Position numbers and translations under genes: made by a program. Shown here piece after piece: positions 6,362 through 12,231 of a DNA stretch of 12,231 nt. Source of the DNA: Candidatus Parcubacteria bacterium (GTDB taxonomy: Bacteria > Patescibacteriota > Patescibacteriia > CAIXNZ01); NCBI GenBank assembly GCA_026395675.1, contig JAPLYF010000052.1, forward strand, positions 1 through 12,231, given 5' to 3'. The notes under the pieces are model-generated. The model did not search any database. It was not told where the DNA came from and worked only from the letters and a program-made list of their open reading frames with translations. Numbering within the stretch: position 1 is the first letter of the stretch; every line of letters begins with the position of its first letter.

Positions 6362-9262
6362 ATGCCTATCCCTCAACTTACCAGATCCCCCAAGGACTGG
6401 CAGAGACATAAAAAAAGAAAACTTTTTAGAAATCGGGCCTCTCATGACTCTCGGTTTTCGGTTAGAGTAAATAGAAATAAAATTTTTTCACGCAAATTTA
6501 TTAGCAATTTGTTAATTTTTGCCATTATTCTAATTTTAGTGGGTGGCATTTTTTCTGTGGCAGCTGTCGCTTGGTTTTCCCGTAATCTGCCCGATCCCAA
6601 TAAGCTTTTAACCAGGGTTGTTGCTGAATCAACGAAAATTTATGACCGTAAGGGAGAGACCTTGCTTTATGAAATTCATGGTGATCAAAACAGGACCATG
6701 GTTGAATTGAACCAAATTTCTGACTACGTCAAATGGGCGACTATTTCTGTCGAGGACAAAAAATTTTATCAGCATAAAGGTTTTAAAATTACCAGCATTA
6801 TTCGCTCTCTGATCATGGATATAGTTTTCCGCAAACCCTTGCAGGGCGGATCAACTATAACTCAGCAGCTTGTCAAAAATGCGATTTTGACCAATGAGAA
6901 AACCTTATCTAGAAAAATCAAGGAGCTTATTTTGGCTTACCAGCTAGAAAAAAGATATTCCAAAGATCAGATTCTAAAAATGTATTTTAATGAAATACCC
7001 TATGGCTCTGTTAATTACGGGGTAGAATCAGCCGCCAATCATTTCTTTGGCAAAAGTGCCAAAAATGTGACCTTGGCCGAAGCTGCCATTTTAGCCGCCA
7101 TCCCGCAAGCACCGACTCGCTATTCGCCTTATGGTTCACATGCTGATGAACTTCTTAATCGGCAGAAATGGATTCTGAATGAAATGGCAAATGATGGTTA
7201 TATTACTAAAGCTGAGGCAGAAGCAGCCAAAAATGAAAAAATTGAATTTAGCAAAGAAAATCTTTCTGGCATACTTGCTCCTCATTTTGTTTTTTATGTT
7301 AAAGAACTGCTGGCTGATAAATTGGGTGATAAGGTTTTGGAACAGGGCGGCTTAAAAGTCATTACCACTTTGGATATTGATAAGCAAAAAGCTGCTGAGG
7401 ATGCTTTACAAAAATTCAAGGATAATAATTTGAAAAAATATAATGCTTCCAATGCTGCCCTGGTTTCTGTTGATGCCAAAAACGGACAAATTTTGGCCAT
7501 GGTTGGTTCTCAGGATTTTTATGATGAAAAAATTGATGGTCAAGTTAATGTAACCATCATGCCCCGCCAGCCAGGTTCTTCAATCAAACCCGTTGTCTAT
7601 GCTGCTGCTTTTGAAAAGGGTTTTACGCCTGATACGATTTTGTACGATGTTGACACTGTTTTTGCCACTTCACCAAAAATTTATGAACCTCTTGATTATG
7701 ACAAAAAAGAACGCGGACCTTTAACCATGCGCTCAGCTTTAGCTGGTTCATTAAATATCCCTGCGGTTAAAACTCTGTATCTGGCTGGCTATGAAAATGT
7801 CAAAAATTTATTAGAGAACATGGGCTACTCTACCATTACTGATAAAAGTCAATGCGGCTTGGCCTTGGTTTTAGGCGGCTGTGAAGTTAAACTGATTGAT
7901 CATGTTGGCGCTTTTACTGCTTTTGCCCGCGATGGTGAACGTGCAGAAGTGGCTGCTATTTTAAAAGTTGAGGATAAAAACGGCCAGGTCTTGGATGAAT
8001 TTAAAGAGAAAAAACATAAAGTTTTATCGGAAAATACTGTGCGTGAAATAAACAGTATTTTGACTGATACAACGGCCAGAGCATTTATTTTTGGCGCAGC
8101 TCCGAATCTGACCTTGCCTAATCGTCCAGTTGGAGCTAAGACAGGCACTACCAATAATAACAATGATGGCTGGACAATCGGCTTTACGCCTTCCATTGTC
8201 ACTGGCGTCTGGGCAGGCAATAGTGATGGCACTGATATGAAAGGCAATGCTGATGGTGTTAATGTAGCTGCTCCTATTTGGCATGAATATATGCAGCAGG
8301 TTTTGGCAGATAGCCCTGTTGAAACCTTTAAACCGCCCTTGCCCCTTGATCCAAATCTGCCGCCTATTTTGCGCGGCCAGTCACCCTCAGACATGGAAGT
8401 CGCTATTGATAAGGCCTCGGGTAAATTAGCCACACCCCTGACTCCGTCTTCTTATGTTATTATGAAAAAGTTTAATCAACACCATGATATTTTATTTTAT
8501 CTTGATAAAGACAATCCGACTGGCCCGCCCCCGCCAAATCCAGCTGCTGATCCCATGTTCCAGTTTTGGGAAGATGGCGTTAAAAAATGGGCAGCCAAAC
8601 AAGCTGCTGATGCCGGCATTGAGTTTAGCAATGACCAGGCACCCACTGAATACGATGATCTGCATGTGCCGCAAAATCAGCCGACTCTAACCTTGATTTC
8701 GCCGCAGGATAACCAAACCATTGAAAGCTATCCTATAAAATTTGAAGTCCAAACCAGCGCACCCCGCGGCATCAGCCGTGTGCTTTTTGAGCTGGATGGC
8801 AAAGTTCTGGGCATTAGCAATCAAGCTCCTTATGGCTTGGAATTAAATGCCCTGGATTTTGCCAATGGTTATCATCAGCTTAGGGTTACTGCTTTTGATG
8901 ATATTGATAATAGCAACTCCCTACAAATCGAATTAAATTTGAAACTGCCAATATTGCCGCCTCAAGTTAACTGGATAAACCCGAGAAATAACTCCACCTT
9001 TTACAAAACAAATTTCCCTTTAAACATAGATTTTACTACTACTAAAACCGACCAGATTAAAAGTATGTCTGTCTTTGCTCAAAAAGATGATGGCTCTTCG
9101 CCACTAAAAATTACCGACGTAGTAAATATTAAACCAGACCAAATGTCGGTCTCATGGCAAAATGTACCCGCTACCGGCGCCTATCAGCTCTATGCCACGA
9201 TTGAAGATAATACTGGGGCCAAAAACGATTCTGCTAAAATTTCCATAAACGTTTTGGATTAA
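6362..9262 (+). CDS. Class A penicillin-binding protein (PBP1A-type) with two C-terminal Ig-like domains, 966 aa
   Basis: This bifunctional enzyme polymerises lipid II into glycan strands and cross-links peptidoglycan outside the membrane. A basic cytoplasmic tail (1-48) precedes one TM (about 49-72). The GT51 domain shows the catalytic motif EDKKFYQHKG (E131), GGSTITQQLVKN (162-173) and RKIKELILAYQLEKRYS followed by EIPYG (184-215). The transpeptidase domain shows S406-x-x-K409 (PGSSIKP), S463-L-N465 and K593-T-G595, all intact. A proline-rich linker with KPPLPLDPNLPP (657-668) and GPPPPNP (721-727) leads to two predicted Ig-like domains, about 773-860 (TLISPQDNQTIESYPIKFEV) and 866-966 (NWINPRNNSTFYKTNFPLNI), whose repeated P-x-N-x-[QS]-T pattern suggests duplication. 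These may bind wall glycan or partners. The start has no SD; the 44-bp gap from ruvC contains only AT-rich sequence. Confidence 0.95.
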   Translation: MPIPQLTRSPKDWQRHKKRKLFRNRASHDSRFSVRVNRNKIFSRKFISNLLIFAIILILVGGIFSVAAVAWFSRNLPDPNKLLTRVVAESTKIYDRKGETLLYEIHGDQNRTMVELNQISDYVKWATISVEDKKFYQHKGFKITSIIRSLIMDIVFRKPLQGGSTITQQLVKNAILTNEKTLSRKIKELILAYQLEKRYSKDQILKMYFNEIPYGSVNYGVESAANHFFGKSAKNVTLAEAAILAAIPQAPTRYSPYGSHADELLNRQKWILNEMANDGYITKAEAEAAKNEKIEFSKENLSGILAPHFVFYVKELLADKLGDKVLEQGGLKVITTLDIDKQKAAEDALQKFKDNNLKKYNASNAALVSVDAKNGQILAMVGSQDFYDEKIDGQVNVTIMPRQPGSSIKPVVYAAAFEKGFTPDTILYDVDTVFATSPKIYEPLDYDKKERGPLTMRSALAGSLNIPAVKTLYLAGYENVKNLLENMGYSTITDKSQCGLALVLGGCEVKLIDHVGAFTAFARDGERAEVAAILKVEDKNGQVLDEFKEKKHKVLSENTVREINSILTDTTARAFIFGAAPNLTLPNRPVGAKTGTTNNNNDGWTIGFTPSIVTGVWAGNSDGTDMKGNADGVNVAAPIWHEYMQQVLADSPVETFKPPLPLDPNLPPILRGQSPSDMEVAIDKASGKLATPLTPSSYVIMKKFNQHHDILFYLDKDNPTGPPPPNPAADPMFQFWEDGVKKWAAKQAADAGIEFSNDQAPTEYDDLHVPQNQPTLTLISPQDNQTIESYPIKFEVQTSAPRGISRVLFELDGKVLGISNQAPYGLELNALDFANGYHQLRVTAFDDIDNSNSLQIELNLKLPILPPQVNWINPRNNSTFYKTNFPLNIDFTTTKTDQIKSMSVFAQKDDGSSPLKITDVVNIKPDQMSVSWQNVPATGAYQLYATIEDNTGAKNDSAKISINVLD

Positions 9263-9265
9263 GCT

Positions 9266-9300
9266 AAAAAAAGAAGGAAGTAATAACCACCTTCTTTTTT
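9266..9300. terminator. Bidirectional intrinsic terminator between convergent PBP and glycoside hydrolase genes
   Basis: AAAAAAGAAGG (9267-9277) pairs perfectly with CCTTCTTTTTT (9290-9300) around a 12-nt loop. The A-tract on the left and T-tract on the right supply a U-run in both directions. It begins four bases after the PBP stop codon and lies 18 bp beyond the stop codon of the convergent gene ending at 9318, so it can end both transcripts. Confidence 0.85.
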
Positions 9301-9317
9301 ATTTAACAATCTGAAAA

Positions 9318-10304
9318 TTATTTAAAGTATTTTTGGGCTGCCTGCCAAAGCGAATTGTCTTTTGGCGCTGTTTTCAGCCAGTACCACCATTCCACGCCCC
9401 AGAAATAGGCACGATAAAAATTGGTCTTATTGGCATACTCTGCATTTTTTATCAACAAATTAGCATTCATGGTTTTATACTGTTCTGCCAAAGTGCTTCC
9501 TAACGGCCCATCTGGAAACCATGGTTCGGCCTGCAGTTCTGCAATATAGCTGGCATCTTGCGGTTGGCCCCATAAAAACGCCTTAATCCTATAATATGAG
9601 GCTGGCACAAAAACATAGCGAAAATAGCCAAGGTATTTATTATAAGTCACGCGATATAAAGTTGTGCCAAAAACATCTCCTGTCTTTATTGCCGGATACC
9701 AGGAGCTTAATTCGCCTGAATCAGTCACCATAACCTTGCGCTTGTCCAAAGATTTTACCAAATTAATTTCCTCTTGCACTTCTTTTTTGGAAATTTTGGG
9801 GCATTGGCCGAAAAAATTTAAAAACGGTTCGTTCTCTACCTGCCAAATTTCCACGGCACGATTATTTTTATAGCGATTCACTACCAATTTAATATTGTCT
9901 AAAATTTTAGTTCTCACTTCTTTCGGGTCAGCCCCGCTCACCCAGGCCGGATTATGACATTCTGGCCAGCGTGGCTGTCTGCGGCCAACAACCAAAATTA
10001 AACGAGCATCTCTTTTTTCTGCTTCGCTTACCTGCCAATCAATATCCTTAAAATTATACAAATTTTTTTCCGGTTCAATCTCATTCCAAAAAATCGGTAT
10101 TCGTATGTACTTTACTTTTAAATCATCCAAGATTGCCAAGTATGCTTGCTGCCAATCCAAACCCAGATATTTGGCAAAACTTTTAGTAAAAGTTACACCA
10201 TAGATAATTTTTTTATAGGGATTATAAGTTATTTTGGCCAAATAAACATAAAGGCCGATAAGCGCTATAATTACGATTAGAGCAATTATACTTATTTTTT
10301 TCAT
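9318..10304 (-). CDS. Membrane-anchored glycoside hydrolase-like TIM-barrel protein (clan GH-A type), 328 aa
   Basis: An N-terminal signal anchor (about 4-22) would place the rest outside the membrane. The barrel shows KYIRIPIFWNEIEP (65-78), an early strand of clan GH-A hydrolases. RLILVVGRRQPRWPE follows (101-115), then IWQVENEPF (153-161) with N158-E159 as the acid/base, the typical NEP motif. YIAELQAEPW (253-262) could supply the nucleophile: E256 by analogy with GH42-like ExQxxP patterns, or E260. FWGVEWWYWL (301-310) fits the final strand. The length suits a bare catalytic domain. The substrate is not evident; cell-surface glycan is plausible given the anchor. The start lies 4 bp after the transporter gene's stop, without an SD, so expression probably depends on the upstream genes. 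Confidence 0.78.
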   Translation of the reverse strand: MKKISIIALIVIIALIGLYVYLAKITYNPYKKIIYGVTFTKSFAKYLGLDWQQAYLAILDDLKVKYIRIPIFWNEIEPEKNLYNFKDIDWQVSEAEKRDARLILVVGRRQPRWPECHNPAWVSGADPKEVRTKILDNIKLVVNRYKNNRAVEIWQVENEPFLNFFGQCPKISKKEVQEEINLVKSLDKRKVMVTDSGELSSWYPAIKTGDVFGTTLYRVTYNKYLGYFRYVFVPASYYRIKAFLWGQPQDASYIAELQAEPWFPDGPLGSTLAEQYKTMNANLLIKNAEYANKTNFYRAYFWGVEWWYWLKTAPKDNSLWQAAQKYFK

Positions 10305-10308
10305 AATA

Positions 10309-11208
10309 TTATTTTAGTGTTATAAAATATAAGCCAATTGCCACTAAAATTATGGCTGCTATTTTTGAGGTAAGATGGTGTTTATCAATTTTTTCTCGCA
10401 AGACAGTGATTTTTTTGCCTAGAATAAGTGCGAGAACAAAAACGAGCGCGTACTGAATCGCTTGCAAGGCATTAACCAGTGTTGCACTGGCTAATTTTAA
10501 AGCATAACTTTGGCTTAAAACGCCTAGGCCGCCTGTAATCTGGATGGCCAGAACCAGCATACCTTTTTGCTTTTTAGGTTTGTGCCAGTCTTTTAAAATC
10601 ATCTTCCGGCTTGTGGGCAATAAAAATATAATGAGGGCTGTTAAAACGCCGCCCATCCTTGTCCAGAAAAAAACCGTGATAAAATCTTCTTTATAAAAAA
10701 GGTATTTTGTTAAAACATAATTAAAAGAAAAAAATAGGCCGGCCAAAAGAGCCCAGATAACTAATTCCAGATGGAACTTTGAATGTCGGCCTTCTTCTTT
10801 ATGCCAAGAAAGCAATAATATAGCCATAACTAAAAGGCCAAAGGCCAGCAATTCATTGGCCCTTAATCTTTCTCCTAAAATAGAAGCTGCAAGTAAAAAT
10901 GTAAAAATCGGGCTGGAACTGCCCAGGATAGTAATGGCTCTGCTTGCCTCACCTTGTTCTAAGGATTTATACATGAAAAAGGCTGCCAAAATAAAAGCCA
11001 GGCCTGCCAAAAAAGATAAGGCAATCAGATTTAAAGAAATAATTTTTACACTAAAAGGAATTAGAATCAAAGCAGCTAGTCCAAAAACACCAACATAAAA
11101 CGCATAGGCAATGGGCTCTGTCTTGAATTTGCTCACGACTAATTTATCCCCGATATTAGCCAGGGCAAAAAGTAAATAGGCAAAAATTGAAATGTATAAC
11201 CAAAACAT
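10309..11208 (-). CDS. EamA/DMT-superfamily transporter, 299 aa
   Basis: About ten hydrophobic helices are arranged as two EamA repeats (about 1-135 and 148-299). Landmarks of the first repeat are FALANIGDKLVVSKF (14-27), FFMYKSLEQGEASRAITILGSSSPIFT (76-102) and LGERLRANELLAFGLLVMAI (110-129). The second repeat shows ALLAGLFFSFNYVLTKYLF and YALKLASATLVNALQAIQYALVFVLAL. The GEASRA...SSSPIFT and ASATLVNAL...YALVF pairs are the characteristic repeat cores. Family members move small metabolites, amino acids or sugar derivatives; the substrate cannot be told. The gene sits 4 bp from each neighbour, the exonuclease upstream and the glycoside hydrolase downstream, so the three are probably one transcript. 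No SD is seen. Confidence 0.9.
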   Translation of the reverse strand: MFWLYISIFAYLLFALANIGDKLVVSKFKTEPIAYAFYVGVFGLAALILIPFSVKIISLNLIALSFLAGLAFILAAFFMYKSLEQGEASRAITILGSSSPIFTFLLAASILGERLRANELLAFGLLVMAILLLSWHKEEGRHSKFHLELVIWALLAGLFFSFNYVLTKYLFYKEDFITVFFWTRMGGVLTALIIFLLPTSRKMILKDWHKPKKQKGMLVLAIQITGGLGVLSQSYALKLASATLVNALQAIQYALVFVLALILGKKITVLREKIDKHHLTSKIAAIILVAIGLYFITLK

Positions 11209-11212
11209 TCTT

Positions 11213-11926
11213 TTATTTAATATTTAAGTATTGTTCCCATTTTTTATAAAGCTCTTTAGTCGCGATCAAATCGCCCGCATTATATTGCGCAATCTTCTGA
11301 TATTCTTTGGTTTTAAATAATCCTTTAACATCATCGCCTTTAACCCCATTTGCTTTGGGGCTTTTTATGCCAAAGGCGCGACAAGCCAAGTGCAGGCTGG
11401 GACGTCTGGCCACAGCGCCATAAAAAGTTAATTGATCCATTAAATCAATGTGTTGAGCATTAAACTTTTGGCTATTCAAATAACGATTAGACATTAAATC
11501 TTTGGTTGGCCGCACGTCGTTTATGGCAGAACGCATCATTAAAAAGGGGACATCAAACCCGCGGCCGTTAAAACTAACAAATTCAGTATAATTAATCGCC
11601 CCCTGCCAAAAATTTTCCAGCATTGCTTTTTCCGTTAAAACCCGATATTTAATCCCGTCTGCCTCAAAGTCCTTTATGGCACTGCCTGGCGCCTGAAAAT
11701 AAACAGCGCCTTTACTTGTTTCCACTTCTAAAACGCCAATGGCCACTATTTCGCCTGTAAAAGGTGAAAAGCCAAGGCCTTCTTTAACATTGGCCAAGGC
11801 GCTTTGGGCTGCCTCTTCTGAAAAAGCGTCTTTTTTTATCCAACGAGTCAATGTTTCTTTAGTTATTTCATCTAAAACCTCCCAGTCCTCGCCAATTGTT
11901 TCAATATCAAAAATTAATTTTGTCAT
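11213..11926 (-). CDS. Predicted 3'-5' exonuclease, PolB-exo-like DEDDy/RNase H fold, 237 aa
   Basis: Starting at M (11926) the protein opens MTKLIFDIETIGEDW, with the Exo I pair D7-x-E9 at the usual distance from the N-terminus. Exo II is VSFNGRGFDVPFL (N120, D125), followed by HIDLMDQLTFYGA (159-171). Exo III is AQYNAGDLIATKELY (Y215-x-x-x-D219), making it DEDDy-type. This matches the stand-alone exonuclease family related to the proofreading domain of family B DNA polymerases (PF10108-like), thought to act in DNA repair or RNA/DNA processing. A longer frame opens at 12028, but its extra 34 residues have no conserved look, cross a structured leader and begin inside the dnaN terminator. The 11926 start is therefore preferred. 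No SD is close to it. The next gene follows after 4 bp. Confidence 0.87.
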   Translation of the reverse strand: MTKLIFDIETIGEDWEVLDEITKETLTRWIKKDAFSEEAAQSALANVKEGLGFSPFTGEIVAIGVLEVETSKGAVYFQAPGSAIKDFEADGIKYRVLTEKAMLENFWQGAINYTEFVSFNGRGFDVPFLMMRSAINDVRPTKDLMSNRYLNSQKFNAQHIDLMDQLTFYGAVARRPSLHLACRAFGIKSPKANGVKGDDVKGLFKTKEYQKIAQYNAGDLIATKELYKKWEQYLNIK

Positions 11927-11939
11927 AATTTTAAAGTTG

Positions 11940-11978
11940 CGCCTACTTAAGTCTGACCTTGGCCAAGACAGGTGGGCG
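11940..11978 (-). other. GC-rich foldable element in the exonuclease leader
   Basis: This 39-base segment is clearly richer in G+C than its surroundings. In the minus-strand transcript its ends CGCCCAC and GTAGGCG pair with one mismatch, and an inner GTCT-T-GGC pairs with GTC-AGAC around a CAAG loop. The core is the perfect palindrome CTTGGCCAAG (11958-11967). It lies 13 bases before the exonuclease ATG. It could be a leader structure or a copy of an interspersed palindromic repeat; only the pairing is directly visible. Confidence 0.4.
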
Positions 11979-11985
11979 AAATTAA

Positions 11986-12012
11986 ATTTTAGTTGTTTTA
12001 ATTTTAACACAA
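11986..12012 (-). promoter_or_regulatory. Possible weak promoter for the exonuclease-transporter-hydrolase run
   Basis: Because dnaN ends in a strong terminator, the next genes need their own promoter. The best candidate on the minus strand is TAAAAT (11991-11986) with TTGTGT (12012-12007) at a short 15-bp spacing, or TTTGTG at 16 bp. The match is mediocre and the region is AT-rich, so this is tentative. Confidence 0.28.
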
Positions 12013-12044
12013 AAAAAGAGCAAAACAAACTGCTCTTCTTTTTT
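12011..12044 (-). terminator. Intrinsic terminator after dnaN
   Basis: AAGAGCA (12016-12022) pairs with TGCTCTT (12031-12037) around an 8-nt loop. In the minus direction the stem is followed by seven T residues, a textbook terminator 18 bp beyond the dnaN stop codon. The opposite side also has a T-rich tract, so it may work both ways. Confidence 0.85.
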
Positions 12045-12061
12045 ACACTCGATTTTTAAGC

Positions 12062-12231
12062 TTATTGCTTAATGGGCATGACAATATAAAGGTAATTTGC
12101 ATCAGCAATAGCTTCTTTATTCTCTGATAAGCTCTCTACTGGCCTCAGAATACAGGGATTATTACCATCCATCATTTCAAGAATTACTTCTGTCGAATCA
12201 AGATTTTGCAATCCATCGAGCAAATAACGAT
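12062..12231 (-). CDS. dnaN: DNA polymerase III subunit beta (sliding clamp), C-terminal 56 residues only
   Basis: The minus strand from the window edge reads RYLLDGLQNLDSTEVILEM, then a CILRPVE segment and the end ADANYLYIVMPIKQ, closed by TAA at 12064-12062. The Y-L-L-D-x-L start, the L-R-P segment and the Y-[IV]-MPI end are the hallmark of the third domain of the bacterial sliding clamp, which encircles DNA and tethers polymerases through its hydrophobic cleft. The last residue is Q rather than the more usual L or R. Most of the gene lies outside the window. It is followed directly by an intrinsic terminator. Confidence 0.9.
   Translation of the reverse strand, partial: RYLLDGLQNLDSTEVILEMMDGNNPCILRPVESLSENKEAIADANYLYIVMPIKQ

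Noticed and set aside
7900..8433. Long reverse-strand open frame inside the PBP gene
   Set aside because: It lies wholly within a fully supported PBP transpeptidase coding region, has no recognisable family features and no start signal. It is a shadow frame, as are the shorter ones inside yebC, the membrane proteins and the transporter.
11927..12028. Longer exonuclease start at 12028 (34 extra residues)
   Set aside because: The extension starts within the dnaN terminator stem-loop, crosses the GC-rich foldable element, and shifts the Exo I motif away from its usual N-terminal place.
1..12231. Alternative genetic code with TGA as glycine
   Set aside because: TGA terminates the 761-2422 gene at the natural end of its C-terminal domain, no gene shows an internal TGA, and Trp is encoded by TGG. 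Standard code 11 fits.
1..12231. Mobile element, CRISPR, toxin-antitoxin or defence system
   Set aside because: I found no transposase, integrase, direct-repeat array, paired small ORFs or nuclease-helicase combination. The exonuclease and RuvC have ordinary housekeeping contexts.

Overview
The window is AT-rich DNA with short intergenic gaps, read with the standard bacterial code: TGA is used as a stop at 761-763 and TGG encodes Trp throughout. Several traits suggest, without proving, a Patescibacteria/CPR (Parcubacteria-like) genome. These are large multi-pass membrane proteins of unassigned function in tandem, a class A penicillin-binding protein with Ig-like domains at its C-terminus, few Shine-Dalgarno sequences, and a yebC-ruvC pair without ruvA or ruvB next to it.

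Left block (1-4768, all minus strand). Three large membrane proteins resemble GT-C type glycosyltransferases. The first (cut by the window edge) and second are clear tandem paralogues. The third has features recalling the STT3/oligosaccharyltransferase type and a very good promoter placed so that its mRNA should be leaderless. Upstream lies a two-TM-anchored class I SAM methyltransferase resembling the FAM173/ATPSCKMT protein-lysine methyltransferases. It is preceded by a strong hairpin that contains its only SD-like sequence.

Divergent control region (4769-5083). It carries one good promoter for each direction, the hairpin leader of the methyltransferase gene, and a G-rich 5' leader for yebC.

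Middle block (5084-9262, plus strand). yebC (translation factor/regulator) and ruvC (Holliday-junction resolvase) are 1 bp apart. They are followed by a 966-residue class A PBP with a complete GT51 glycosyltransferase, a complete transpeptidase and two predicted Ig-like domains. A bidirectional terminator at 9266-9300 separates this block from the convergent genes.

Right block (9318-12231, minus strand). In transcription order this is the 3' end of dnaN, an intrinsic terminator, then a compact three-gene run: a DEDDy-type 3'-5' exonuclease, an EamA/DMT transporter and a membrane-anchored clan-A-like glycoside hydrolase, with 4-bp gaps. A short GC-rich foldable element lies in the exonuclease leader.

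I see no mobile element, CRISPR array, tRNA or rRNA, and nothing I would call a new defence or biosynthetic system. The best leads are the regulatory hairpins, the leaderless promoter, the GT-C paralogue cluster and the FAM173-like methyltransferase.
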